Below, piece after piece: positions 1 to 9,640 of a stretch of DNA of 64,000 bases. The translations under genes and the position numbers were made by a program. Source of the stretch: Caryophanales bacterium (GTDB lineage: Bacteria; Bacillota; Bacilli; JARBTR01); the NCBI GenBank assembly GCA_029240105.1, contig JARBTR010000006.1, positions 62,001 through 126,000 on the forward strand, given 5' to 3'. The notes beneath the pieces are model-generated. The model was not told the DNA's origin and did not search any database. It was given only the letters and a program-made list of their open reading frames with translations. Positions within the stretch are counted from its first letter, which is position 1. Every line of letters begins with the position of its first letter.

Positions 1-243
1 ATACATATGGATGTTTTGCCAAGGAAATACAAACTCCATTAAAGGTTTCACAATGATCTCTTCTCTTGAAATGCCTGTTTCCTCTTCCATCTCTCGTAAT
101 GCACCTTCAAAAGGTTCTTCATCTTCTTCAATTTTTCCGCCTACCAAATTATATAACCCTAAATATGGCATCTTTGTTCGATAGCACATCAAAATGGAAT
201 CAAATTCTTTATTAAAAATTAAAACAACATTAAATCTTTTCAT
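1..243 (-). CDS. Nudix hydrolase (C-terminus outside window)
   Basis: The gene enters from the left edge and only its first 81 codons are present. They contain a complete Nudix box at residues 36-58 (G36, x5, E42, x7, REMEEETGI), the Mg-binding signature of enzymes that hydrolyse nucleoside diphosphates linked to another group. The ATG start follows a GAGGA Shine-Dalgarno about ten bases upstream. It lies 58 bp downstream of the TetR gene on the same strand and may be co-transcribed with it. The substrate cannot be deduced; 8-oxo-dGTP diphosphatase (MutT-like) is one possibility. Confidence 0.85.
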   Translation of the reverse strand, partial: MKRFNVVLIFNKEFDSILMCYRTKMPYLGLYNLVGGKIEEDEEPFEGALREMEEETGISREEIIVKPLMEFVFPWQNIHMY

Positions 244-301
244 TTGCTGATTTTCCTCATGTGTTTCTAAGAAACATTCAAATACTTTTTTTGTTTATTG
301 G

Positions 302-901
302 TTACCCATTTTTCATAAGTGCATCTATAGCAGTATGTAGATATGGTTTGTATTCCTTTAGAGGTAGTGGTTCATTATATACAATTGAGTTATAACAGGT
401 AGCACCTACAAGTTCAACAATGATATACATCGTTATTTCAGGATTCTTCAGCCTCATATTAAATTCATGAAACACGTTTAACAAGATTTCCAAAATATTT
501 TTCTGTTCTGTGGAACCCGGATAAGTAACACGTATAGCACGAAATATGCTGTAAGACACATTTTTATTGATAAATCGCATAAGTTTCTTATCTTTTGCAA
601 AAGCATCCACGATGAAATCCACAATTTGATGAATATATTCTTCACCTGTGCATTTGTGTTTTACCTTATAAAGTTGTTGGATAGCTTCTGCAAAAATACG
701 ATTCGCATGACGATGTGTAAGTTTGTCCATTAAATCCAGTTTATCATTAAAATACAAATAGAATGTTCCTTTTGCAACTCCAGCTCGATCAACGATATCA
801 TCAATGGTAGTACGATCGACACCCTTCTGTAAAAATAAATCATAAGCTGCTTCAAACAACTTCTTTTCTTTTAATAACTTATTTTCAGCCGCCTTACCCA
901 T
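302..901 (-). CDS. TetR/AcrR family transcriptional regulator
   Basis: The 199-residue protein has the TetR layout: an N-terminal DNA-binding domain at about residues 10-57 with the helix-turn-helix around TTIDDIVDRAGVAKGTFYLY, followed by a helical ligand-binding domain of no recognised type. The ATG is preceded by AGGAG at seven bases. Such proteins repress adjacent or distant genes, often efflux pumps, and release DNA on ligand binding. No transporter is adjacent, so its target is unknown; the downstream Nudix gene may be an operon partner. Confidence 0.9.
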   Translation of the reverse strand: MGKAAENKLLKEKKLFEAAYDLFLQKGVDRTTIDDIVDRAGVAKGTFYLYFNDKLDLMDKLTHRHANRIFAEAIQQLYKVKHKCTGEEYIHQIVDFIVDAFAKDKKLMRFINKNVSYSIFRAIRVTYPGSTEQKNILEILLNVFHEFNMRLKNPEITMYIIVELVGATCYNSIVYNEPLPLKEYKPYLHTAIDALMKNG

Positions 902-1197
902 TACAAAACTCCTGTTCTATTATCAATTACAATTACATTCAACTAACTATTAAAGATCGTCATTTTTAGCATATCATAGTTTTATCAAAAAAGCTGAAAC
1001 ACAGTCATAAAAAAGTCATTTTTCTGAAAAACAAGCAGTAATATAAAGAGTTTTTCTTTAAATAGGAACAGGTAAAAGTCATTTTGTTTGTTAGATGTGA
1101 AAAATTTAATTCTATCCAATATTTTAACAGGTGCACTTATGAAAGTAACTATACAGTATTTATAGAGATTTAAAACATTCAAAACATATATGTTTAG
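902..1197. other. AT-rich intergenic region
   Basis: This stretch lies between the TetR start and the promoter of the mcc operon. It is AT-rich. A Phe-rich minus-strand reading frame at 985-1182 starts at TTG without a ribosome binding site and is not believed. Nothing else is recognised. Confidence 0.5.
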
Positions 1198-1226
1198 TTG
1201 ACATTAAATTTTAGTAATGATATAGT
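1198..1226 (+). promoter_or_regulatory. Sigma-A promoter of the leader-mccA-mccB-yrrT-luxS operon
   Basis: A perfect -35 TTGACA (1198-1203) and a -10 TATAGT (1221-1226) preceded by TG are separated by 17 bases. Transcription should start near 1233, only about 25 bases before the leader ORF. Confidence 0.75.
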
Positions 1227-1236
1227 TAAATCATTA
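1215..1236. promoter_or_regulatory. Palindrome over the mcc promoter, possible operator
   Basis: TAATGAT (1215-1221) and ATCATTA (1230-1236) form a perfect 7-bp inverted repeat with an 8-base spacer spanning the -10 and start region. A repressor bound here would block transcription. In B. subtilis the corresponding genes are controlled by CymR; whether this site suits CymR was not established. Confidence 0.35.
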
Positions 1237-1257
1237 TAGAAGGAGGAGCGACTAGAC

Positions 1258-1347
1258 ATGGCTAATAGTAAAAATTATGTACTCATTAAAGATTATTGTT
1301 GTTGTATGTTGCCTATTAGCAGTATACAAATTCGTCATGCCTATTAA
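1258..1347 (+). CDS. Putative cysteine-rich leader peptide (29 aa)
   Basis: An ATG preceded by AAGGAGG (1240-1246) opens a 29-codon ORF whose codons 14-16 are three consecutive TGT (Cys); the middle of the peptide reads KDYCCCML. It sits directly after a strong promoter and is followed by an intrinsic terminator and then by the cysteine-biosynthetic genes mccA and mccB. The family is not recognised. The arrangement suggests a leader peptide that senses Cys-tRNA supply by ribosome stalling; an unrelated small protein is the alternative. There is no SAM riboswitch or T-box signature between it and mccA. Confidence 0.6.
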   Translation: MANSKNYVLIKDYCCCMLPISSIQIRHAY

Positions 1348-1442
1348 TCGCCCTTTTTCTTGAATAAATCCCATATGTAACTTCATTTTTCTTTGAAACG
1401 TACTACATTAGGGGTTAAATGATTTTGTTTGAGAAATTCTAT

Positions 1443-1474
1443 GAGGTGCTGATTATAGTCAGTGCCTCTTTTTT
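1443..1474 (+). terminator. Intrinsic terminator in the mcc leader (candidate attenuator)
   Basis: A 10-bp stem (GAGGTGCTGA 1443-1452 with TCAGTGCCTC 1459-1468, two G-U pairs) with a 6-base loop is followed by six T. It stands between the Cys-codon leader ORF and mccA, so readthrough must be controlled for the operon to be expressed. Confidence 0.75.
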
Positions 1475-1534
1475 GTACCTCTACTTTTTAATGTAAAAAC
1501 ATTTTATGGCTGATTGCAAAAGGAGGAATATTAC

Positions 1535-3609
<2,075 letters not shown>

Positions 3610-4251
3610 GTGGGCCGAGAATTTTTACATGTATTTACAGATTGGGCTTCTGAATATGATTCCTCAATTCAAGGGCACGATAAAGAGTACGCTGAAGTTT
3701 TTCGAAACTATCCTACTATTTTGAAGATAATTGCTGATAAAGCAGGAAATTCTGTTATAGAGTTTGGCAGCGGTACAGGAAATTTAACAAAAGAATTAAT
3801 ATTAAAAAACAAACAGGTATATCCTGTTGAACCCTCTCCAGAAATGCGTGAAATTGCTAATAACAAGCCTGAATTACAGCATATAACCTTTATTGACGGG
3901 GATATGGAACATTTTCCTAAACCAAATTTTATAATTGACACTATTGTATCCACTTTTGTTTTCCATCATCTGAATGGTGATGAAAAACAAAGAGTTATTC
4001 AACAATACTATGATTTATTACCACCAGGTGGGAAAATCATTTTTGGTGACACGATGTTTTTATCAGAAGCCAGTCATTTTAAAAAAATAAACACAGCCCT
4101 TGAAGAAAATAAACTTAACCTGGCAAAAGATTTACAGCGAGAATATTATCCACTGATTCCTGATATAGAAACATATTTCACGAATGCGGGATTTACAACT
4201 CGTTTTATTCAGATGAACTCTTATGTTTGGATCGTTGAGGCACAAAAATAG
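3610..4251 (+). CDS. yrrT: YrrT-like SAM-dependent methyltransferase
   Basis: This 213-residue class I methyltransferase has motif I VIEFGSGTGN near residue 48 and motif III LLPPGGKIIFGD near residue 136. The GTG start abuts the mccB stop codon. In B. subtilis yrrT lies beside mtnN and mccA-mccB and is thought to feed SAM-derived S-adenosylhomocysteine into cysteine synthesis. The same gene company here, with luxS next, supports that role. The methyl acceptor is not known from sequence. Confidence 0.8.
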   Translation: MGREFLHVFTDWASEYDSSIQGHDKEYAEVFRNYPTILKIIADKAGNSVIEFGSGTGNLTKELILKNKQVYPVEPSPEMREIANNKPELQHITFIDGDMEHFPKPNFIIDTIVSTFVFHHLNGDEKQRVIQQYYDLLPPGGKIIFGDTMFLSEASHFKKINTALEENKLNLAKDLQREYYPLIPDIETYFTNAGFTTRFIQMNSYVWIVEAQK

Positions 4252-4266
4252 ATTGGAGCAATTTTT

Positions 4267-4725
4267 ATGAAAATGAATGTTGAAAGTTTTAACCTTGATC
4301 ATACTAAAGTCATAGCACCCTATGTTCGTGTTGCTGATCGCAAGATTGGTGAAAATGGCGATTTAATCATTAAATATGATGTTCGTTTTAAGCAACCAAA
4401 TAAAGAACACATGGAAATGGCAAGTCTACATTCGCTAGAACATCTGGTAGCTGAGTTGATTAGGAATCACGCAGATTATATCGTGGATTGGTCTCCAATG
4501 GGATGTCAAACTGGGTTTTATTTGACGGTACTGAACCACGATAATTTCGACAAAATTTTAGATGTTTTAGAAGATACAATGAAAGATGTTTTAGTAGCTA
4601 CTGAAGTACCAGCGAGCAACGAAGTACAATGCGGCTGGGCTGCTAGCCATACCTTAGAAGGAGCCCAGGGCTTAGCCCGTGAATTCTTGGCTAAACGCGA
4701 TGAATGGTCAATTGTTTTTAAGTAA
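4267..4725 (+). CDS. luxS: S-ribosylhomocysteine lyase LuxS
   Basis: The 152-residue protein matches LuxS in length and motifs: metal ligands H55 and H59 in HSLEH and C122 in QCGWAASHT, with catalytic C80 in PMGCQTGF. It splits S-ribosylhomocysteine into homocysteine and DPD, the AI-2 precursor. As last gene of the mcc operon it supplies homocysteine to MccA, so the operon links SAM recycling to cysteine synthesis. The start is the ATG nine bases after TTGGAG. S-adenosylhomocysteine nucleosidase, the step between YrrT and LuxS, is not encoded in this operon. Confidence 0.95.
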   Translation: MKMNVESFNLDHTKVIAPYVRVADRKIGENGDLIIKYDVRFKQPNKEHMEMASLHSLEHLVAELIRNHADYIVDWSPMGCQTGFYLTVLNHDNFDKILDVLEDTMKDVLVATEVPASNEVQCGWAASHTLEGAQGLAREFLAKRDEWSIVFK

Positions 4726-4747
4726 TACATTTAAAATGACAGTTAAT

Positions 4748-4788
4748 AATAACCAGGTGAGTTCAAATCCTCACCTGGTTATTTTTTT
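4748..4788 (+). terminator. Terminator of the mcc-luxS operon
   Basis: A 14-bp perfect stem (4748-4761 with 4770-4783) with an 8-base loop is followed by a run of T just after luxS. Confidence 0.9.
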
Positions 4789-4873
4789 ATCTACAATTAA
4801 AATATTTTGTTTAGTTAAATCTCTATTCTATTAACTATTAAGTAAAAAATAAAAGTAACAGGATAATCTTTTT

Positions 4874-6115
4874 TTACAAAGAGACAGATCTTTCGGAATT
4901 TTTATTCAACCAAAAATCATGAAAATAAACAAAGACTCCTGCGATTGCCATTAAACCAATGATTCCCATAAAGAGGACTTGAATGCTAAATGCATCAGCT
5001 ATTGTTAGCCCTATTAATGGGCCAATTGCACGTCCTCCAGTTGCAAACATTGCTGATATCCCCTGAAACATTCCACTTTTCCCCCTAGGAGCAAGGTTGT
5101 TAGCAATGGTTGGAACAGTTGGCCAGATGAGCATTTCAGCTGTGGTTAATATGCACATTGAAAGTAAATACCCTTTGTATGACTGAACATTACCAGTTAT
5201 AAAATGAGAAATCATAAAAATCAAAAGACCAATTATGATTAATTTTTTATTTGACAGTTTAAAGTATCGCAAAATCCTACTAAGAACTGGCTGCATAAAT
5301 ACGATAAATGAACCGTTTAGCATCCAAAAATTCGCGTATTGATCCATTGTCATGCCCATTGATCTCACATGTAATGGAATAGTGTTTTGCCATTGTACAT
5401 ATCCAACCCAGCATAGAAGGAATGCAAAACCAATCATCATTAAGGCATAAATTCTTTTTGAATCTCCCTTTTCTAAATGTGCATCCTCTTTTTTTGTTAT
5501 AGAGTAATTTATTCTTGGTTTGATTTTTCTGATTTTAAAAATGGCTATTAGTAGAAAAATTATATAAAATCCTAAAAATCCACGAAATGAATAGTCAAAT
5601 GAAAGATATTCAGCTGTCATCCCACCCAAATATGCACCAATTGCAACACCTAGGTTTTGAAGAACATACCCTGCGTTATATGCTTTTCGCCCACCTTCTG
5701 GCCATGTAGTACCCACCATTGCATTTATCGAAGGAAATACAATCCCTTGCCCAAGTCCAATAAACATTAGAAATAACGGATAACATGGCCACCCGTGATT
5801 AATATTAAGTCCTACTAATGCTGTAAGGGTAATGACAATCCCTGTAATGGTGGAGCGATATCCACCAAATTTATCAAAAAGAGCTCCTCCAACCCAGTTT
5901 CCCAATGCAGTGGAACCCGCATAAATAAACATCACTACACCGATTACAAAAGAAGGTTTTCCTAACTCACTTTTCATAAACAAGGCATTCATCGGCCAAA
6001 GAAATGAACCCGCAATAACATTGATTGTCATTCCTAAATTGAGTGTCCAAATCTCTGAAGGTAATGAACTAATGGAATTTTTCATTGAATCTATCAATCT
6101 TTTTATAAAACTCAT
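4874..6115 (-). CDS. MFS transporter, 12-TM multidrug-efflux type
   Basis: The protein has about 413 residues and alternating hydrophobic segments typical of a 12-helix major facilitator. The loop 2-3 motif reads GGALFDKFGGYRS, and RGKSGMFQG occurs in the second half. I start at the ATG at 6115 because AAGGA stands seven bases upstream; a TTG at 6181 would add 22 residues without a ribosome binding site. The substrate is unknown; drug or metabolite export is the usual role. It converges with the luxS operon. Confidence 0.8.
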   Translation of the reverse strand: MSFIKRLIDSMKNSISSLPSEIWTLNLGMTINVIAGSFLWPMNALFMKSELGKPSFVIGVVMFIYAGSTALGNWVGGALFDKFGGYRSTITGIVITLTALVGLNINHGWPCYPLFLMFIGLGQGIVFPSINAMVGTTWPEGGRKAYNAGYVLQNLGVAIGAYLGGMTAEYLSFDYSFRGFLGFYIIFLLIAIFKIRKIKPRINYSITKKEDAHLEKGDSKRIYALMMIGFAFLLCWVGYVQWQNTIPLHVRSMGMTMDQYANFWMLNGSFIVFMQPVLSRILRYFKLSNKKLIIIGLLIFMISHFITGNVQSYKGYLLSMCILTTAEMLIWPTVPTIANNLAPRGKSGMFQGISAMFATGGRAIGPLIGLTIADAFSIQVLFMGIIGLMAIAGVFVYFHDFWLNKNSERSVSL

Positions 6116-6385
6116 ATATAAATCCTTCAAAATTAATTTCGATAACCTAAATATATTATTCTTTTGAAAGCTTAATGACAAGCAAAGTTTGATGATAAAT
6201 ATTTCAACAAACAGTTAATTTTAAACAAATCATGAATTCTACATGATAAACCTTTTATTTATACCTTTCATCTTAATCTCATTGATTAGTCATTTTTAAA
6301 TTGATAAAATATAAGAGTTTTTGTAACTTATTTTTTAATAGATTCGTACAATAATTCGTAAAAAACAATGAGGAGAAAAATAAAA

Positions 6386-7012
6386 ATGATGAAAAAAACG
6401 AAACTAGCCCTTATAGTAGGAATCATTGTTATAACTACTACCGTTTTAAGTGGCTGTATTTTCAATTGGTTTGATAATGAGCTTGGAAAAATGATGGAGG
6501 CTTTTAGGGGTCGAGATGCTATTATCCAAACCTATGATGAGGATAGCAACATCATTGATCGTATTAATGGACGTTCTATCAGTATCAAAGCGGATGATAC
6601 ATTTGAAATAACAGACGAAAAAGGAAATGTAATCAGCAAATCTCCAGTAATTAAATTTACAGTTGGCGGAAAAGAGATGCTACATGTTGGTTCAAGTCTG
6701 ATTTTAGCTGAAAAAGGACTGCCAAACGTTTTTGAAGAATATGCAAAAACGAATGATGTTAAGAACCAAGATCGTTCAGTACCATTCCTAAACCAAATGC
6801 TAAATGAAGTAAAAAATTATACAGTTGGGATGAATAAAATCATCTTGATTCGGTCCCAAACAGGTAAACCACTTGCAACCTATGTAGGAAATAGCGTCAG
6901 CCATTTTGCAACAGATATTGATAAGTCAACTGGCTTGATTGTGGATGGACAATACCTATTCATCTATCGTTGCGATTATACGATATATGACATGAAGTTG
7001 TTTAAAAACTAA
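6386..7012 (+). CDS. DUF5052-like lipoprotein
   Basis: A lysine-rich N-terminus, a hydrophobic stretch and the lipobox LSGC mark a lipoprotein of about 208 residues anchored outside the membrane. The soluble part resembles the DUF5052 family as I remember it, with a central IILIRSQTGKPLATYVG segment. Function is unknown. The start at 6386 is favoured by AGGAG at 6371-6375; an ATG at 6368 precedes that site. It is a single-gene unit with its own terminator. Confidence 0.7.
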   Translation: MMKKTKLALIVGIIVITTTVLSGCIFNWFDNELGKMMEAFRGRDAIIQTYDEDSNIIDRINGRSISIKADDTFEITDEKGNVISKSPVIKFTVGGKEMLHVGSSLILAEKGLPNVFEEYAKTNDVKNQDRSVPFLNQMLNEVKNYTVGMNKIILIRSQTGKPLATYVGNSVSHFATDIDKSTGLIVDGQYLFIYRCDYTIYDMKLFKN

Positions 7013-7035
7013 TACTTGTTATAAATATATAATTA

Positions 7036-7080
7036 AAAAGCATTGATTTGTCTCTTAAAGGACTCTCAATGCTTTTCTTT
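7036..7080 (+). terminator. Terminator after the lipoprotein gene
   Basis: AAAAGCATTGA (7036-7046) pairs with TCAATGCTTTT (7066-7076), followed by T-rich sequence. Confidence 0.75.
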
Positions 7081-7210
7081 GTTTTTTCTATAAAAATCAT
7101 TTTGTTAAAAAAATTCTTTTGTTTCATACATTTTCTTATTTAAAATGATGGTCGGATTCTGACCAAATGTGTGTATAATAGTTTCATATAATTGAATTCA
7201 GGGTGATTAT

Positions 7211-7960
7211 TTGGATCGTTTTTTATTAGGAAAAGAAATTAAAAGAAGAAGGGTTGAACTCAAGTTAACTCAAAAACAACTTGCATTCGGAATCTGTAAG
7301 CAAAGTATCATAAGCAAAGTCGAAAACGGTGACTTTTTCCCTTCGTTTGAATTACTTATACGCAGATATGAAGAGGCTTTTAAAATTTCCGATAGAGAAA
7401 TCCAAACTAATGAAAATCTAATTGGAGAACATAAAGAATTCTTTGTTTCAACTCGAGCAGTAACGGCTTATTACACTAATACGTTATCATTCAATGAAAG
7501 TATTTCTTTTTTAAAACAATGTTTTATTGAAAATAATGACTACATTAATCAAGATCAGAAATTAATAAATCGCAACTTTATTGCAGTTTTATATGCAGAA
7601 AATGGTTATTCTGAAAAGGCATTAGAAGAATTTGAGGGTATCCTAATTGAATTTGAAAATAAATCATTTAATCATTTTTATTTGCGAGTTTTATTTAATT
7701 ATGCAAATTTATTACATAATTGTGCTCTATTTGAAAAGACACTTTTTGTAATTAAAGAAGCTATAGAAGTTTGTAAAAAAGTTGAAAATGTAAATATGTT
7801 TGGTAAATTTTATTTTCTTAAAGGTGAATGCCTTATTGATTTAGGTTATAACAAAGAGGACATTACTCCGTGTTTTGAAAAAGCTCTTTTTTACTTTGAT
7901 ATGATACATAATGATGACTATATAAAGATTTTATGGGACCGCTATTCTAACTATTTATGA
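7211..7960 (+). CDS. XRE-TPR regulator (RNPP-like), internally shortened copy
   Basis: The first 49 residues form an XRE helix-turn-helix nearly identical in pattern to the next gene (LGKEIK, LTQKQ, GICKQSIISK, FFPSFE). The C-terminal half is TPR-like helices that also match. Compared with the 287-residue paralogue, about 38 residues are missing near residues 50-64, which removes the helix after the DNA-binding domain and part of the first repeat. The frame is kept. The start is TTG after AGGGTGAT. RNPP proteins (PlcR, NprR) bind exported peptides, but no peptide gene is seen here. It may be a damaged or altered copy. Confidence 0.75.
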   Translation: MDRFLLGKEIKRRRVELKLTQKQLAFGICKQSIISKVENGDFFPSFELLIRRYEEAFKISDREIQTNENLIGEHKEFFVSTRAVTAYYTNTLSFNESISFLKQCFIENNDYINQDQKLINRNFIAVLYAENGYSEKALEEFEGILIEFENKSFNHFYLRVLFNYANLLHNCALFEKTLFVIKEAIEVCKKVENVNMFGKFYFLKGECLIDLGYNKEDITPCFEKALFYFDMIHNDDYIKILWDRYSNYL

Positions 7961-8005
7961 TAAGTAAATGTATATAACTCCCAAATTTATATAACCTCGT
8001 TTAGC

Positions 8006-8042
8006 AAAACATCGTAATCAATTGAATACACGATGTTTTTTA
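8006..8042 (+). terminator. Terminator after the first XRE-TPR gene
   Basis: AAAACATCGT pairs with ACGATGTTTT, followed by T. The rest of the 7961-8285 gap is AT-rich and shows no convincing pheromone precursor gene. Confidence 0.75.
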
Positions 8043-8285
8043 TTTATTAATCACTGAAACTCCATATCAGATTTGATCCCCTCTGAATATAAACTACTAA
8101 AATTTCTAATATTCAAAAAACTTTTCTAAAAAAGTAAAAATTGAATATTGTAACAATTACATGAATTATAAACGAGTATACGTATTTATTTTTAGTAGAA
8201 TAAATGAAAACTTTCAATAAAGTAAATATTCAGAATTATGTGATTATACATTATCTACTATTTATTGTGATTCAGGAGTTTTTAT

Positions 8286-9149
8286 ATGGACCGTCAATTC
8301 CTTGGTAAAGAGATTAAGAGAATACGAGAGGAACTCAATCTAACACAGAAGCAAATTTCAAATGGGATTTGTGATCAGGGTGTGATAAGCAAAATTGAAA
8401 GAGGAGAATTTTTCCCCTCTTTTGAAGTTCTCCTTGCACTTTCGAATAGACTTAAATTACCCATTAATTATTTTTTTGAAGCTGCTATAAGTGGACAATT
8501 CCACCACGTTAATTCTGTGAAAAATGAAGTAGACACACTACTCACCCAATTCAAATTTCAGGACGTTTATTTGTTGGCTGATAGTGAACTTCAGACAAAT
8601 GAATTTTTACTTGGCGAACACAGGCAATTCCTAATATGGGCACGAGCTACTTCTGCTTTTTATGCAAAAATATTAACTTACGATGAATGCAGTGCAATTA
8701 TTGAGAAATGTATTACTGAAGAAATTGATTATATCAACCAGAATCAAAAAATGCGTATACGCAACTCATTAGCGAACATGAAAGCAAGCATTGGTAAGTT
8801 TGAAGAATCTTTTGTTGAGTATGAGAGATTAATTTCAGAGTTTAAAAGTGAATCAAACACATTTTTATATGTTCAAATACTTTTTAATTACGCGAATAAC
8901 CTTCATAGCTATGGTCAAGTTGAAAAGGCACTTGAAATTGTCAATAAAGCTTTAATTTTATGCAGAACAGTTGAGAATTTAAGATTATTTGGAATGCTCT
9001 ATTTTTTAAAAGGAGAGTGCCTTATTGACATGAGATATCCAAGACAAACAATTTCTGGATGTTTTAAAAAAGCATTTCTATCATTTGAAGAATTAGATCA
9101 CCAAAAATTTATTGGGATTTTAAAGGATCACTATTCAGATTATATTTAA
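8286..9149 (+). CDS. XRE-TPR regulator (RNPP-like), full-length copy
   Basis: The 287-residue protein has an N-terminal XRE domain (residues about 6-60, ISNGICDQGVISKIERGEFF) and a helical TPR-type remainder, with NYANNLHSYGQVEKALEIV as the clearest repeat. Size and layout match peptide-responsive regulators of the Rap/NprR/PlcR group, but no signal-peptide gene is next to it. The ATG follows TCAGGAG by eight bases. It is a tandem paralogue of the preceding gene, and both have their own terminators. The target genes are unknown; the divergent small gene and MFS pump downstream are candidates by position only. Confidence 0.8.
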   Translation: MDRQFLGKEIKRIREELNLTQKQISNGICDQGVISKIERGEFFPSFEVLLALSNRLKLPINYFFEAAISGQFHHVNSVKNEVDTLLTQFKFQDVYLLADSELQTNEFLLGEHRQFLIWARATSAFYAKILTYDECSAIIEKCITEEIDYINQNQKMRIRNSLANMKASIGKFEESFVEYERLISEFKSESNTFLYVQILFNYANNLHSYGQVEKALEIVNKALILCRTVENLRLFGMLYFLKGECLIDMRYPRQTISGCFKKAFLSFEELDHQKFIGILKDHYSDYI

Positions 9150-9205
9150 AGATGTAAGTGTTTAAATTAAGATATAAACTTTTAAAAGATATTTTAAAAA
9201 ATAAA

Positions 9206-9250
9206 AAACAAGCACTGGTATCAATTGCTGATTCCAGTGCTTGTTTTTTT
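9206..9250 (+). terminator. Terminator after the second XRE-TPR gene
   Basis: AACAAGCACTGG (9207-9218) pairs with CCAGTGCTTGTT (9234-9245) and is followed by T. Confidence 0.9.
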
Positions 9251-9312
9251 AAAAAAATAATAGGAGGGGGAGATCTAGTATACACATTGAAAAGTTTATT
9301 GGCGGAAAATAT

Positions 9313-9465
9313 TTAGATTAAACTTCCAATGGAACTAATAATTAAATTGTGAATACTATCGTTTGTTGGACAACTTATTAAATTAATAAAATCTAAAATG
9401 AACACGTACAGAGAAAATAAAAGACCACAAATCAAGAACATGAAAATAAGAATTTTGATAGTCAT
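9313..9465 (-). CDS. Small membrane protein, 50 aa
   Basis: An ATG preceded by GGAAAGGAG at six bases opens a 50-codon frame. It encodes a long hydrophobic segment from about residue 3 to 30 (ILIFMFLICGLLFSLYVF) and a short polar tail. No family is recognised. It is divergent from the MFS pump at 9641, with about 175 bp between the two starts, and converges with the XRE-TPR gene. The excellent ribosome binding site is the main support. Confidence 0.55.
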   Translation of the reverse strand: MTIKILIFMFLICGLLFSLYVFILDFINLISCPTNDSIHNLIISSIGSLI

Positions 9466-9640
9466 AATATTCTCCTTTCCTTGTCTTAAAATATAGTATC
9501 AAAATAAAATTTAAAAAAATATGCAATTTTGCATATTTTACTTTTATTCTATTGTTTGATATCAATCAATCTTAAATATTTTAAATTTCTTAAATTAGGT
9601 GTAAGATTAACAATTGAAAATTTATTTAGAGGAGAAAAAT

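Noticed and set aside
985..1182. 65-codon minus-strand frame upstream of the mcc operon
   Set aside because: TTG start without a ribosome binding site, Phe/Lys-rich AT-driven composition, no family.
1348..1534. S-box or T-box control of mccA
   Set aside because: The characteristic S-box core and the T-box GGTGG-ACCGCG-type sequence are absent; only the leader ORF and terminator are seen.
8204..8308. 34-codon plus-strand frame with hydrophobic middle, reminiscent of a pheromone precursor for the XRE-TPR regulator
   Set aside because: No ribosome binding site, and it overlaps the Shine-Dalgarno and start of the regulator out of frame; the hydrophobicity follows from AT-rich DNA.
9262..9316. 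Strong AGGAGGGGG followed by a 9-codon TTG frame after the second XRE-TPR gene
   Set aside because: The spacing to the start is about 16 bases and the frame is very short; no evidence of translation.
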